43,609 nucleotides of DNA from Pseudomonadota bacterium (GTDB taxonomy: Bacteria; Pseudomonadota; Gammaproteobacteria; CALCKW01), in the NCBI GenBank assembly GCA_039196715.1, contig JBCCUP010000035.1:1-43609 (forward strand), in the 5' to 3' direction. This document shows positions 7,761 to 15,546 of the stretch, piece by piece. Each line of letters begins with the position of its first letter. The first letter of the stretch is position 1. The translations under genes were made by a program, and so were the position numbers. The notes under the pieces are model-generated. The model did no database searches, was not told the origin of the DNA, and saw nothing but the letters and a program-made list of their open reading frames with translations.

Positions 7761-8666
7761 ATGCAAACGGCCAAGACCATGGACCGCGTGGACTGGGGTC
7801 TGTTGCTGCTGCTCGCGCTGCTCTGGGGCGGGGCGTACTTTTTTGTTGGTGTCGCGGTGCGTGAATTGCCGCCGCTGACCGTGGTGTTGCTGCGCGTCGC
7901 CATCGCCGCCTGCGTGATGCTACCGGTGGTCTGGTGGCTGGGGCAGCGCCTGCCCACCGCTGCGCGCGCCTGGTTGCCGTTTCTCGGCATGGGCCTGCTC
8001 AACAACGTGCTGCCGTTTTCGTTGATCTTCTACGGTCAGACCCACATCACGGTGGGCCTGTCTTCGGTGATCAACGCGCTGACCCCCCTGTTCACGGTGT
8101 TGGTCATGGCGGGGTTTCGGGAAGAGCGGCTGACCGCCTACCGGGTGTTGGGCGTGGTGCTCGGTGTGGTGGGGGTCGCCGTGTTGCGCGGTGCCGGATA
8201 CGACCTTGCGGACGCGCAGGTGCTCGGTATCGGACTGTGCATGGCAGCCGCCCTCAGCTACGGCTTTGCCGGCTTGTGGGGGCGGCGCTACCTCGCGACC
8301 GTGCCGCCGGTGACGTCTGCCACCTGCCAGTTGATCTGTTCGGCCGCGGTCATGGCCTGCGTGGTGGCCGTCGTGGACCGCCCCTGGGAACTCGGGATGC
8401 CGAGCGTGGCGGTGGTCTGGGCCATCCTCGCCCTCGCGGTGCTCGGCACGGCGCTCGCCTACATCGTGTTCTTCACACTGCTGGTACGCGCCGGTGCCAG
8501 CAATGTCATGTTGGTGACCCTGCTGATCCCGGTGATCGCCATTGCGCTGGGCGCCGTGTTTCTCGGCGAAGCCGTGCACGCGAGTGAAGTGGCCGGTGCA
8601 CTTGTGATCGGCGCCGGCCTCCTGTGTATCGACGGCCGGCTGGTGTCGTGGTGGCGGCGCCCGTGA
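7761..8666 (+). CDS. EamA (drug/metabolite transporter superfamily) exporter
   Basis: Inner-membrane protein of about 301 residues with ten hydrophobic helices arranged as two EamA repeats. The first repeat opens with LLLLLALLWGGAYFFVGVAV; the second ends around GAVFLGEAVHASEVAGALVIGAG, where the FLGE motif typical of DMT exporters is visible. DMT members usually export amino acids, nucleobases or other metabolites; the substrate is unknown. The ATG at 7761 is chosen because GGAG at 7750-7753 precedes it at normal distance and the first helix then follows at once; an upstream start at 7716 would add an arginine-rich extension. It ends 78 bases before the DUF1428 pseudogene. Confidence 0.85.
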   Translation: MQTAKTMDRVDWGLLLLLALLWGGAYFFVGVAVRELPPLTVVLLRVAIAACVMLPVVWWLGQRLPTAARAWLPFLGMGLLNNVLPFSLIFYGQTHITVGLSSVINALTPLFTVLVMAGFREERLTAYRVLGVVLGVVGVAVLRGAGYDLADAQVLGIGLCMAAALSYGFAGLWGRRYLATVPPVTSATCQLICSAAVMACVVAVVDRPWELGMPSVAVVWAILALAVLGTALAYIVFFTLLVRAGASNVMLVTLLIPVIAIALGAVFLGEAVHASEVAGALVIGAGLLCIDGRLVSWWRRP

Positions 8667-8744
8667 CGTGCCGGTGGGCTGGTAGTCCAGGCCACAGCCT
8701 GTCGCTGCACCGTGCAGCGCAAGTCAACCTCGGGGAGCGACACC

Positions 8745-9128
8745 ATGGCCTGTATCGACGGTTTCGTGCAGGCGGTGCCAACGGTCAACTAGACCGCGTA
8801 CATCCGACACGCTGCGGCTTCAGCCGAGGTGCATGAGGCGTACGGTGCCGTGAATCTGGTCGCGTGTTGTGGCGATGACGCGCAAGCCGGCGAACGCACA
8901 CCCTGTGTTGACGAGTTGCAACGCGAGCCTGACGAAACTGGGGTGTTCTCGTGGATCTGGTGGCTGTCCATGACCGCCCGGGACGTCGGCATGGCCGCCG
9001 CGGTGCAGGACGAGCGTCCGCCGCCCGGGCGCAACCCCATGCCCTTCGACGGCAACCAGATGATCCTTGCAGGCTTCGACGTGGTTGGGGGAGCTGAGGC
9101 GTGGCCCCCACAGTGTCCAGTGCGTTAG
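8745..9128 (+). pseudogene. DUF1428 (YbaA-like) gene interrupted by in-frame TAG
   Basis: Reading one frame from ATG at 8745 (GGGGAG at 8732-8737 is a good ribosome binding site) gives MACIDGFVQAVPTVN, a TAG stop at 8790-8792, then TAYIRHAA and more than 100 further codons without another stop to 9128. The ends match DUF1428 proteins such as E. coli YbaA: the opening YVDGFVVAVP pattern, the central VFSWI segment, and the near-C-terminal MPFDG.QMI..GF segment. The stop falls where the family usually has lysine, so one A-to-T change (AAG to TAG) would explain it. Some normally conserved positions are also changed, for example VECW has become VACC, which fits relaxed selection. A shorter product could still start at GTG 8829 but would lack the first strand. 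The stop overlaps the mgtE stop on the other strand. Confidence 0.8.
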
Positions 9129-10486
9129 CGCAGCAGCACCGCGGAGGCCAGACCGAGAAACGCCACGAATCCGACCACGTCGGTGACGGTCGTCAGCACC
9201 ACGCTGCCCGCCAGGGCCGGGTCGACCCCCATGCGGCGCAACAGCGTCGGCACCGCGACGCCGGCGGCGGTTGCGGCGGCCATGTTGATCACCAGCGCGG
9301 CGGCGATGATCAGGCCGAGCTCGGCGTCTCCGAACCAGAGGTAGGTGATCAGCGCGACGATCGTCGCCCAGAAGACGCCGTTGACAAAGCCCACGATCAC
9401 TTCCTTGTTCAGCAACCAGCGGACGTTGTGGGATGAGAGGTGGCCGAGTGCCTGGCCTCGAATGACCAGAGTCAGTGTCTGGCTGCCGGCGATCCCGCCC
9501 ATGCTCGCCACCACCGGGTTCAGGATGGCCAGTGCCACGATCTCCTCGAGTGCGACCTCGAAACGGCCGATCACCCACGCGGCGAGCAGGGCGGTCAACA
9601 GGTTGATGCCCAACCAGATGGCACGGCGGCGGCTGGCGTTCAGCACGGAGCCGAACAGGTCCTCTTCTGTGGACACGCCAGCCATGCCGTACATCTGCTG
9701 GTCTGCCTCCTCACGCATCGCGTCGACAACGTCGTCCACGGTGATCCGACCGAGCAGTTTGTTGTCGCGGTCGACCACGGCCGCCGACACCAGGTCGAGT
9801 TCCTCGAACTGGCGTATCACCTCGTGCTGGTCCGTTTCAACGGGTATGGCGTCGACGTCGGTGCGCATGAGCGCGGCCACGTCGAGCTCCGGGTCGTTGC
9901 AGAGCAGGCGTCGGATCGGCAACACACCGAGGTAGTGATCGAATCGATCGACGACGATCAGGCGGTCGGTGTAGCGTGGAATCTCGCCCTTCAGCCGCAG
10001 ATAGCGGATCACCACATCGAGCGACACGTCGGCCCGCACCGTGACCACGTCGAGGTCCATCAGGCCGCCGGCGCTGTCCTCGGGCCAGGACAGCACCGAC
10101 TCGAGGCGCTGGCGATTCTGCTTGTCCATGCCGGCCAGCACTTCGGGGATCGCGGCATCGGGCAAGCCCTGAACCAGGTCGGCGATGTCGTCGACTTCGA
10201 GGTGCCGGATGGCCTGGAGCAGGTCTTCCGAGTCGAGGTGCTTGACCAGCGAGTCGCGTGACTCCTCGTTCAGCTCGATCAGCACGTCGCCCGCGAGCGC
10301 GTCGTCCAGCAGTTGCCACACCACCAGGCGTTTGTTGCCGGGAATGCCCTCGAGGACGTTGGCGATTTCAGCCGGGTGCATGCCTTGCAGGGTCTTGCGG
10401 GCGGAATCAGCCTGCCCGCTCTGGAGTATCGCCTGCAGTGCGCCGATCTCGGGGCGGGTTTCGAGTTCTGGTGATGTCGATGGCAT
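9125..10486 (-). CDS. mgtE: Magnesium transporter MgtE
   Basis: Dimeric, Mg2+-gated magnesium channel of the inner membrane, about 453 residues, normal length. The helical N domain covers roughly residues 15-130 and includes MHPAEIANVLEGIPGNKR. A CBS pair follows (about 135-260, containing YTDRLIVVDRFDHYLGVL and LGRITVDDVVDAM). Then come five transmembrane helices from about 280, with the conserved NPVVASMGGIAGSQTLTL and the closing helices. In the family, N and CBS domains sense cytosolic Mg2+ and close the pore. The start is uncertain between ATG 10486 and GTG 10495; neither has a strong ribosome binding site. It follows ptsI by 80 bases on the same strand with no clear terminator between, so it is probably the last gene of the PTS operon. 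No Mg2+ riboswitch was recognised upstream. Confidence 0.92.
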   Translation of the reverse strand: MPSTSPELETRPEIGALQAILQSGQADSARKTLQGMHPAEIANVLEGIPGNKRLVVWQLLDDALAGDVLIELNEESRDSLVKHLDSEDLLQAIRHLEVDDIADLVQGLPDAAIPEVLAGMDKQNRQRLESVLSWPEDSAGGLMDLDVVTVRADVSLDVVIRYLRLKGEIPRYTDRLIVVDRFDHYLGVLPIRRLLCNDPELDVAALMRTDVDAIPVETDQHEVIRQFEELDLVSAAVVDRDNKLLGRITVDDVVDAMREEADQQMYGMAGVSTEEDLFGSVLNASRRRAIWLGINLLTALLAAWVIGRFEVALEEIVALAILNPVVASMGGIAGSQTLTLVIRGQALGHLSSHNVRWLLNKEVIVGFVNGVFWATIVALITYLWFGDAELGLIIAAALVINMAAATAAGVAVPTLLRRMGVDPALAGSVVLTTVTDVVGFVAFLGLASAVLLR

Positions 10487-10566
10487 GTCGGGCACTCGAG
10501 AAGAGGTCGGTCTGCGTGGTGATCGAGGGCAGGTGAGCTCGTGCTACCGGGCACCGTTTACGTCAA

Positions 10567-12315
10567 TCAGGCTTGCAAATCCAGGTCGCTGTTCATGGCC
10601 TCGAGCAAGGCCTTGCGCTTTTCACCGTCGGTGGTGCGCACAAAGGCCAGCGCCTTTGGCCGTAATTCCTTCAGTCGGCTGTTCAGGATGACGTTTTTCG
10701 TTGCCAGCAGGCTGTTCACCGGCATCGAGAAATCGCGCAGGCCGAGCCCGAGCAACAGTCGGGTGAACCGCGGCTCACCTGCCATCTCGCCGCACAGCGA
10801 TACCGGAATGCCACGTTTGTTGCCGGCATCGATCGCCGCTTTCACCAGCATCAACACGGCCGGGTGCAATGGGTCGTAGAGGTAGTTGACGTGGTCGTCG
10901 ATGCGGTCGATCGCGAGGGTGTATTGAATGAGGTCGTTGGTGCCGATCGAGAGGAAATCGAGCTCGGCGGCGAACTGATCCGCCGCGATGGCAGCGGCAG
11001 GCACTTCGATCATCCCACCAATGCGGTAGTCGCCTTCGATCTTGTAGCCTTCGCCCCGCAGTGCGTCGCGTGTTTGCGCGATCAACGCGCGCGCCTGGCG
11101 CACCTCTTCGAGGCTGGTCAACATGGGAAGCAGGATGTTCACCGGCCCCTTGCTCGCAGCGCGCAGGATGGCCCGGAGCTGCGGCACGAACAACGCCGGC
11201 TCCTTCAGTGAACGGCGGATGCCGCGCAGGCCGAGGGCCGGGTTGTGCGCCAACGGTCCCTGCATGCTTGAGGCTTCCTTGTCCGCGCCGAGATCGACCG
11301 TGCGGATGGTCAACGGTGCGCCCCGCAGGGCCCGTAGGATGCGTGTGTAATTACGGTAGTGCTCTTCTTCAGTCGGGATGTCATCGCGGTTCATGTACAG
11401 GAATTCGGTCCGGTACAGCCCGACACCAATCGCGTTGGCGCGCCGCAGGGCTTTCACGTCCTCGTCGATTTCGATGTTGGCGAACAGGCCGATGGCCTCA
11501 CCGCTGCGCGCCTTGGCCGGCGCATCCCGCAAGGCCTCGAGTGCCTTGCTTGCGCGGCGTTGCTCTCGTTGCCGCTTTCGGTAGTCTGCCAGGCTCTTGT
11601 CGTCAGGGGCGGCTGCCACGAGGCCGTTCGAGCCGTCGATCAGCAGCTCCTCGCCGTCGAGGATGTAGCGCCGCGCCTCGTGCACGCCGACGATCGCCGG
11701 GATGCCGAGCGACCGTGCGAGGATCGCCGTGTGCGACAGGTGACCACCGGTCTCGGTGATGAACCCGGCGACACCCTGGGTCTGCATGTGCACCGTGTCT
11801 GCCGGCGTCAAGTCGTCTGCGATGACGATCACACCGCGCCAATCGGCCTGGGTCAGATCGTCGGCCGACGCGCCACCGGTTTGCAGGGCGCGCAGCACGG
11901 AATCGGCCACGTGGTTGACGTCGTTCTTGCGCGTTGCGAGGTAGGGGTCCTCCATCGCTTCGAACACTTCAATGATGCTCTGGCGGTGGGAGTGGACTGC
12001 CCACTCGGCGTTGACCAGTTGCTCGCGAATGATGTCCTTGGGTCGGTTGACGAAGGCGTCGTCGGAGAGCATCAGCAGGTGCGTTTCGATGAAACCGCGG
12101 ATGTCCGTGGTCGCCGACTCCGGGATGGTCTTCTGAACGTCTGTCAGTTCCCGGGTTGCGTTCTTGATCGCGCGTTGGAAGCGGCGAATCTCGGCTGTCA
12201 CCTGGCTGCGTTCGATCGGGGTCTCCCGCAGCTCACCCAAGTCGCGCTTGAGTGTACGGGCCGGTGCGATCTCGATCCCGCGCGACACACCGATGCCGTT
12301 GAACATCAGACTCAT
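10567..12315 (-). CDS. ptsI: Phosphoenolpyruvate-protein phosphotransferase (Enzyme I)
   Basis: Enzyme I transfers phosphate from phosphoenolpyruvate to HPr. The 582-residue product has the HPr-binding/phosphohistidine part first, with the active-site motif GGHLSHTAILAR and catalytic H195. The PEP-binding TIM barrel follows and shows GLYRTEFLYMNRD, TIRTVDLGADK, LGLRGIRRSL, SIGTNDLIQYTLAIDR and the cysteine-containing SLCGEMAGEP. There is no N-terminal GAF domain, so it resembles PtsI rather than enteric PtsP. With HPr and EIIA-Ntr encoded just upstream and no sugar permease in view, it probably heads a regulatory (nitrogen-type) relay. It begins 43 bases after ptsH. Confidence 0.93.
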   Translation of the reverse strand: MSLMFNGIGVSRGIEIAPARTLKRDLGELRETPIERSQVTAEIRRFQRAIKNATRELTDVQKTIPESATTDIRGFIETHLLMLSDDAFVNRPKDIIREQLVNAEWAVHSHRQSIIEVFEAMEDPYLATRKNDVNHVADSVLRALQTGGASADDLTQADWRGVIVIADDLTPADTVHMQTQGVAGFITETGGHLSHTAILARSLGIPAIVGVHEARRYILDGEELLIDGSNGLVAAAPDDKSLADYRKRQREQRRASKALEALRDAPAKARSGEAIGLFANIEIDEDVKALRRANAIGVGLYRTEFLYMNRDDIPTEEEHYRNYTRILRALRGAPLTIRTVDLGADKEASSMQGPLAHNPALGLRGIRRSLKEPALFVPQLRAILRAASKGPVNILLPMLTSLEEVRQARALIAQTRDALRGEGYKIEGDYRIGGMIEVPAAAIAADQFAAELDFLSIGTNDLIQYTLAIDRIDDHVNYLYDPLHPAVLMLVKAAIDAGNKRGIPVSLCGEMAGEPRFTRLLLGLGLRDFSMPVNSLLATKNVILNSRLKELRPKALAFVRTTDGEKRKALLEAMNSDLDLQA

Positions 12316-12358
12316 CGCACACGTCTCTCGGCGCGCGTGATGCCGACGGCAGCCGTGG

Positions 12359-12628
12359 TCATTCGTCCTCGCCGAAGCGGTCGTTGATCAGGTCGACGAC
12401 GGCGTCGAGCGCTTCGTCGGCATCCTCGCCTTCGGCTGAGACGATCACCGTGGTGCCCTTGCTGGCAGCGAGCATCATCACGCCCATGATGCTCTTGGCT
12501 GACACTGTTTGCTCGTTGCGCTCGAGCGAAATGTCGGACGCGAAAACCGCTGCCGTCTTGACAAGTTTTGCCGCTGCCCGGGCGTGCAAGCCCAACTTGT
12601 TGATGATTTCAACCTGTGCACTCGGCAT
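12359..12628 (-). CDS. ptsH: HPr phosphocarrier protein
   Basis: Small phosphocarrier of 89 residues. The catalytic histidine is H15 in NKLGLHARAAAK and the regulatory serine is S46 in SAKSIMGVMMLAA, so both the Enzyme I site and the HprK site are intact. AGGGG sits at the right distance before ATG 12628. HPr passes phosphate from Enzyme I to EIIA-Ntr, and phosphorylation of S46 by HprK would reduce that flow. It lies 19 bases after rapZ and 43 before ptsI on the same strand. It could equally be called NPr, given the context. Confidence 0.93.
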   Translation of the reverse strand: MPSAQVEIINKLGLHARAAAKLVKTAAVFASDISLERNEQTVSAKSIMGVMMLAASKGTTVIVSAEGEDADEALDAVVDLINDRFGEDE

Positions 12629-12647
12629 GTTCAGCCCCCTGTGACGG

Positions 12648-13508
12648 TCAGTGGATCTCGCGGTGGCGGACCGAGACGGTGTGTCCGGACTTGCGAAACG
12701 CAGCCGCAAGCTTCTCGACCATGTAAACGCTGCGGTGTCTTCCGCCGGTGCAGCCAATGGAAATGGTCAGATAGGCCCGACCCTCGGACTCGAAATCGGG
12801 CACGAAACGGTGCAGGAACTGCTCGATGGAGCCGTACATGTCGCCAACCGAACTGTGCTCCTCGAGAAAGTCGATGATCGGCTTGTCGCGGCCGTCCAGC
12901 GGCCGCAGATTGACCTGCCAGTGCGGGTTCGGCAGGCAGCGGATATCGAAGGCGAAGTCGGTGTCCAGCGGCGTGCCGTGCTTGTAGCCGAAGGACTGGA
13001 AGAGAATCGACATGCCGTCGCCGCGGTTCTTGACGATGCGGTCGCGCACATGCTGACGCAACTGGTGCAAGTTGGTCGTCGTGGTGTCGATGAAGGCGTC
13101 GGCGAGCTGGGAGATGGGCTCCAACACGCGCCGCTCCTCGTGGATCGCCTGCACCAGCGGCCGGTCCTGTCGGGTCATCGGGTGTCGCCGGCGCGTCTCG
13201 TTGAATCGCCGCACCAGGGTGTCGAGGTCAGTCTGCAGGAACACGACCTGCAGCGAGTCGACCCGGCTGCGCACCCGGCCGATGATGTCCGGAAAGTGCA
13301 ACAGGCTGTCGGCGTCGCTCGAGCGCGCATCCACGCCGATCGCGACGTTCTGGTGCAGCTCCGCGTGGGTGGTCGAAATCCGCTCGATCAGGTCCGGGAT
13401 CAGGGAAATCGGCAGATTGTCCACACAGTAGAAGCCCTCGTCCTCGAGGGTGTGCAGGGCAACCGTCTTGCCGGAGCCGCTCTGGCCGCTGACGATGACG
13501 CATCTCAT
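12648..13508 (-). CDS. rapZ: RapZ, RNase adapter / nucleotide-binding regulator
   Basis: RapZ (YvcJ family) of 286 residues, normal length. An N-terminal P-loop GQSGSGKT (residues 8-15) is followed by EDEGFYCVDNLP, and the C-terminal domain contains SFGYKHGTPLDTDFAFDIR and SIGCTGGRHRSVYM, all family hallmarks. In E. coli RapZ binds glucosamine-6-phosphate and the small RNA GlmZ and presents it to RNase E, which tunes GlmS and thus the UDP-GlcNAc supply for peptidoglycan and LPS. Whether a GlmZ-like RNA exists in this organism is unknown. The ATG overlaps the hprK stop by 4 bases (ATGA), so the two are translationally coupled. Confidence 0.94.
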   Translation of the reverse strand: MRCVIVSGQSGSGKTVALHTLEDEGFYCVDNLPISLIPDLIERISTTHAELHQNVAIGVDARSSDADSLLHFPDIIGRVRSRVDSLQVVFLQTDLDTLVRRFNETRRRHPMTRQDRPLVQAIHEERRVLEPISQLADAFIDTTTTNLHQLRQHVRDRIVKNRGDGMSILFQSFGYKHGTPLDTDFAFDIRCLPNPHWQVNLRPLDGRDKPIIDFLEEHSSVGDMYGSIEQFLHRFVPDFESEGRAYLTISIGCTGGRHRSVYMVEKLAAAFRKSGHTVSVRHREIH

Positions 13509-14422
13509 CCGTCTTCTCGCATCATAAGACGTTGTCTCTCTTGCAAGTCTTCAGCCGCGTAGTCGCCCTGTGCCATCAAAAGGTAGTTTCGCACCGCGGC
13601 CTCAACCAGCACCGCGAGGTTTCGGCCCGGTGCGACCGGCAATGTGATCTCGGTGATGTCGACACCGAGGAAGTCACAGACCCGGCGCTTGCCTTCAAGC
13701 CGATCGAGGTCGCTCAGCCCGTCAGCGTCGAATTGCCTGAGGTCGACGATCAGGTTGAGCGGCATCTCGGGTCGCGTGGCCGCGTCGCCGTACATCTTCT
13801 GCACGTTGAGGATACCGAGACCACGCACCTCGAGGAAATCGATCAGGACGTCCGGGCAGGTGCCGTAGACCAACCCGTCAGTGCGGCGGGTGAAATACGG
13901 CGCGTCGTCGGCCACGAGGGCGTGTCCCCGGCTGATCAGTTCGAGCGCGAGTTCGCTCTTGCCGATGCTCGGTTTCCCGGTCAACAGCACGCCGGTGCCG
14001 AGTACGTCGAGAAACACACCGTGGGCCACGGTGCGGCGGGCGCGTTGGCGGGCGAGCGCATCGCGCACTTCCTGGATGACCTCGGCGGCGGGCTGGTCGG
14101 ACAGCACCACCGCGGTGTCGCCGACCACTGCGGCCACGTCCGCGGGCGGGCGCAAGCCGTTGCAGTAGATCACCAGTGCACAGGGGGCCTCGAAGACGTG
14201 CGTCAGCGGATAGGGGGTCGGCGTGTCGCCGTGCAGGGCGTTGAACGCACGCCCGTCGATGATGTGGATGCTCGCGGCCGCGAGCGGGTTGTAGAGCCCG
14301 ACCGTGTCATCGGCGTGTTCGCTGAACACCGCTGTACCGACGTGCTCCCTGCCGTGAATCCACGTCAAGGAAAGCGGGTCCTGCAGTGCGTTGATGAGTT
14401 TTGCGACGCCGAGTGTGGCCAC
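13505..14422 (-). CDS. hprK: HPr kinase/phosphorylase
   Basis: Bifunctional enzyme that phosphorylates and dephosphorylates S46 of HPr. The predicted 305-residue product has an N-terminal domain and a C-terminal catalytic domain with HGVFLDVLGTGVLLTGKPS, the Walker A sequence GKPSIGKS near residues 149-156, VADD near 170, and the family signature EVRGLGILNV. The start is taken as GTG 14422, only 2 bases after the ptsN stop, because the characteristic N-terminal sequence begins there; upstream codons in this frame lie inside ptsN and encode an Arg-rich stretch with no family character. Proteobacterial HprK normally works with ptsN-type relays in regulation rather than sugar uptake. The ribosome binding site is weak, consistent with coupling to ptsN. 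Confidence 0.9.
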   Translation of the reverse strand: MATLGVAKLINALQDPLSLTWIHGREHVGTAVFSEHADDTVGLYNPLAAASIHIIDGRAFNALHGDTPTPYPLTHVFEAPCALVIYCNGLRPPADVAAVVGDTAVVLSDQPAAEVIQEVRDALARQRARRTVAHGVFLDVLGTGVLLTGKPSIGKSELALELISRGHALVADDAPYFTRRTDGLVYGTCPDVLIDFLEVRGLGILNVQKMYGDAATRPEMPLNLIVDLRQFDADGLSDLDRLEGKRRVCDFLGVDITEITLPVAPGRNLAVLVEAAVRNYLLMAQGDYAAEDLQERQRLMMREDG

Positions 14423-14424
14423 CG

Positions 14425-14901
14425 TCAGCCCGAAGCAGCGTTGTCGTGCGGGGGATCGGCGGCGAGGAGGTCGAGCACGTCGGCGGGGGTTTGCGCGGCA
14501 CGGATCGCGGCGCACAGTTCGGCGTCACTCAAATGGCCGGCAAGGGTCGCGAGGATCTGCAAGTGGGCTTCGTCGGCGTCCTCGGGGACCAGCAGGCCGA
14601 CCAACAGGTCGACCGGGGCATCGTCGATGGCGTCGAAGTCGATGCCCTCCTGCAGCGTCAACAGGGCGGCGCGCGGAGCGGCGAGGCCGGGGACGCGCCC
14701 GTGCGGGATGCCGATGCCGGCGCCGAGCCCGGTCGAGCCAAGCCGCTCGCGCGAACAGAGACGGTCGTACACCGTGCGGTCCAGCACATCGGGGTTGTCG
14801 TGGGAGAGCAGGTCGGCGAGCTGTTGCAGCACCCGTTTCTTGCTCGTGAGCTCCGCGCGGCAGCGCACGCGGTCCGTGCTCAGCAGGTCAATGAGCGTCA
14901 T
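14425..14901 (-). CDS. ptsN: Nitrogen-regulatory EIIA (EIIA-Ntr)
   Basis: EIIA-Ntr, the terminal phosphate acceptor of the nitrogen PTS, about 158 residues. It belongs to the fructose-type EIIA family. The phosphorylated histidine is H67 in GLGAGIGIPHGRVPG, and the typical LLVGLLVPEDADEAHLQILA segment follows. In other proteobacteria its phosphorylation state controls potassium transport, carbon storage and stress responses; the target here is unknown. ATG 14901 is preferred over ATG 14919 because a weak purine-rich site precedes it and none precedes the other. It stands between hpf and hprK, the canonical rpoN-hpf-ptsN order. Confidence 0.92.
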   Translation of the reverse strand: MTLIDLLSTDRVRCRAELTSKKRVLQQLADLLSHDNPDVLDRTVYDRLCSRERLGSTGLGAGIGIPHGRVPGLAAPRAALLTLQEGIDFDAIDDAPVDLLVGLLVPEDADEAHLQILATLAGHLSDAELCAAIRAAQTPADVLDLLAADPPHDNAASG

Positions 14902-15041
14902 GGAGGTTCCCGTTCGCATTTCAGCGACAGGTCAATGGCGCATCACACGAGGGTGATGCGCACCGGCCGGCCCGCTGGGTCAAGGGCCGAGATTACACAG
15001 CGGGCGCGGTCCACCGTCAAGTCGGTGAGGGTCAGACCGGG

Positions 15042-15377
15042 CTAGGAGGAGCCCTGTATCTGTTGTTCGATTTTCTCTTTTTCCCGTTTGTGGTGGTCCT
15101 TGAGCTTCTCTTTGTATTTTATGAGCTGTCTGTCGAGCTTGTCCGTCATGATGTCGATCGCAGCGTACATGTTTTCATCGGTGTTATCTGCGTACAGCGT
15201 TGCGCCGCTGACGTGGGCCGTGGCTTCGGCTTTCTGCCGCTGTTTTTCCACGGTGAGGGTGACATGAATATCGGTGACGTTGTCGAAGTGCCTTTCTAGC
15301 TTATGGATCTTTTCGCCCACGTAGTGGTTGAGCGAATCGGTGACATCAACGTGGTGGCCTGCGACAGTTAGATTCAT
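15042..15377 (-). CDS. hpf: Ribosome hibernation promoting factor
   Basis: Short-type HPF (YhbH family), 111 residues, which binds the 30S A/P-site region and inactivates ribosomes in stationary phase or starvation. MNLTVAGHHVDVTDSLNHYV, KLERHFD and the conserved DMYAAID-like segment (ENMYAAIDIMTDKLDRQL) are typical. The C-terminal tail is longer than in E. coli HPF, strongly charged and Lys/Glu-rich. GGAG is correctly spaced before ATG 15377. It follows rpoN after a strong terminator, so most of its expression probably depends on read-through or on a promoter in the 100 bases between 15378 and 15479. I could not identify that promoter with confidence. Confidence 0.93.
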   Translation of the reverse strand: MNLTVAGHHVDVTDSLNHYVGEKIHKLERHFDNVTDIHVTLTVEKQRQKAEATAHVSGATLYADNTDENMYAAIDIMTDKLDRQLIKYKEKLKDHHKREKEKIEQQIQGSS

Positions 15378-15478
15378 GTGCAACTCCTGAGTCGTTCGGG
15401 TGGGTTGGAGCGCCTCTCTGGCACCGGAGCTCCGGGGTTGTCGCGCCAAGCGGGGGGCGTCATGGGTGTGCCAGACAC

Positions 15479-15525
15479 AAAAAAAGCCGCTCCTCCCCGC
15501 GCGGAAAGCGGGGAATGAGCGGCTT
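15479..15525 (-). terminator. Strong intrinsic terminator after rpoN
   Basis: On the minus strand AAGCCGCTC pairs with GAGCGGCTT (15517-15525 with 15484-15492), with an inner CCCCGC/GCGGGG stem (15508-15513 with 15495-15500). A run of T follows on that strand (A-run 15479-15485 on the plus strand). This is a textbook Rho-independent terminator separating rpoN from hpf. Confidence 0.9.
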
Positions 15526-15546
15526 CGAGGGAGACGTTTGACGTAT

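Noticed and set aside
5378-9128. Accessory genes as a genomic island or defence system
   Set aside because: No integrase, transposase, tRNA-flanking repeats or recognised defence domains are present, and base composition is like the neighbours. They look like ordinary accessory genes.
10487-10566. Mg2+ riboswitch before mgtE
   Set aside because: Only 80 bases separate mgtE from ptsI and no M-box-like structure is recognisable; the small GTGC/GCAC inverted repeat is too weak.
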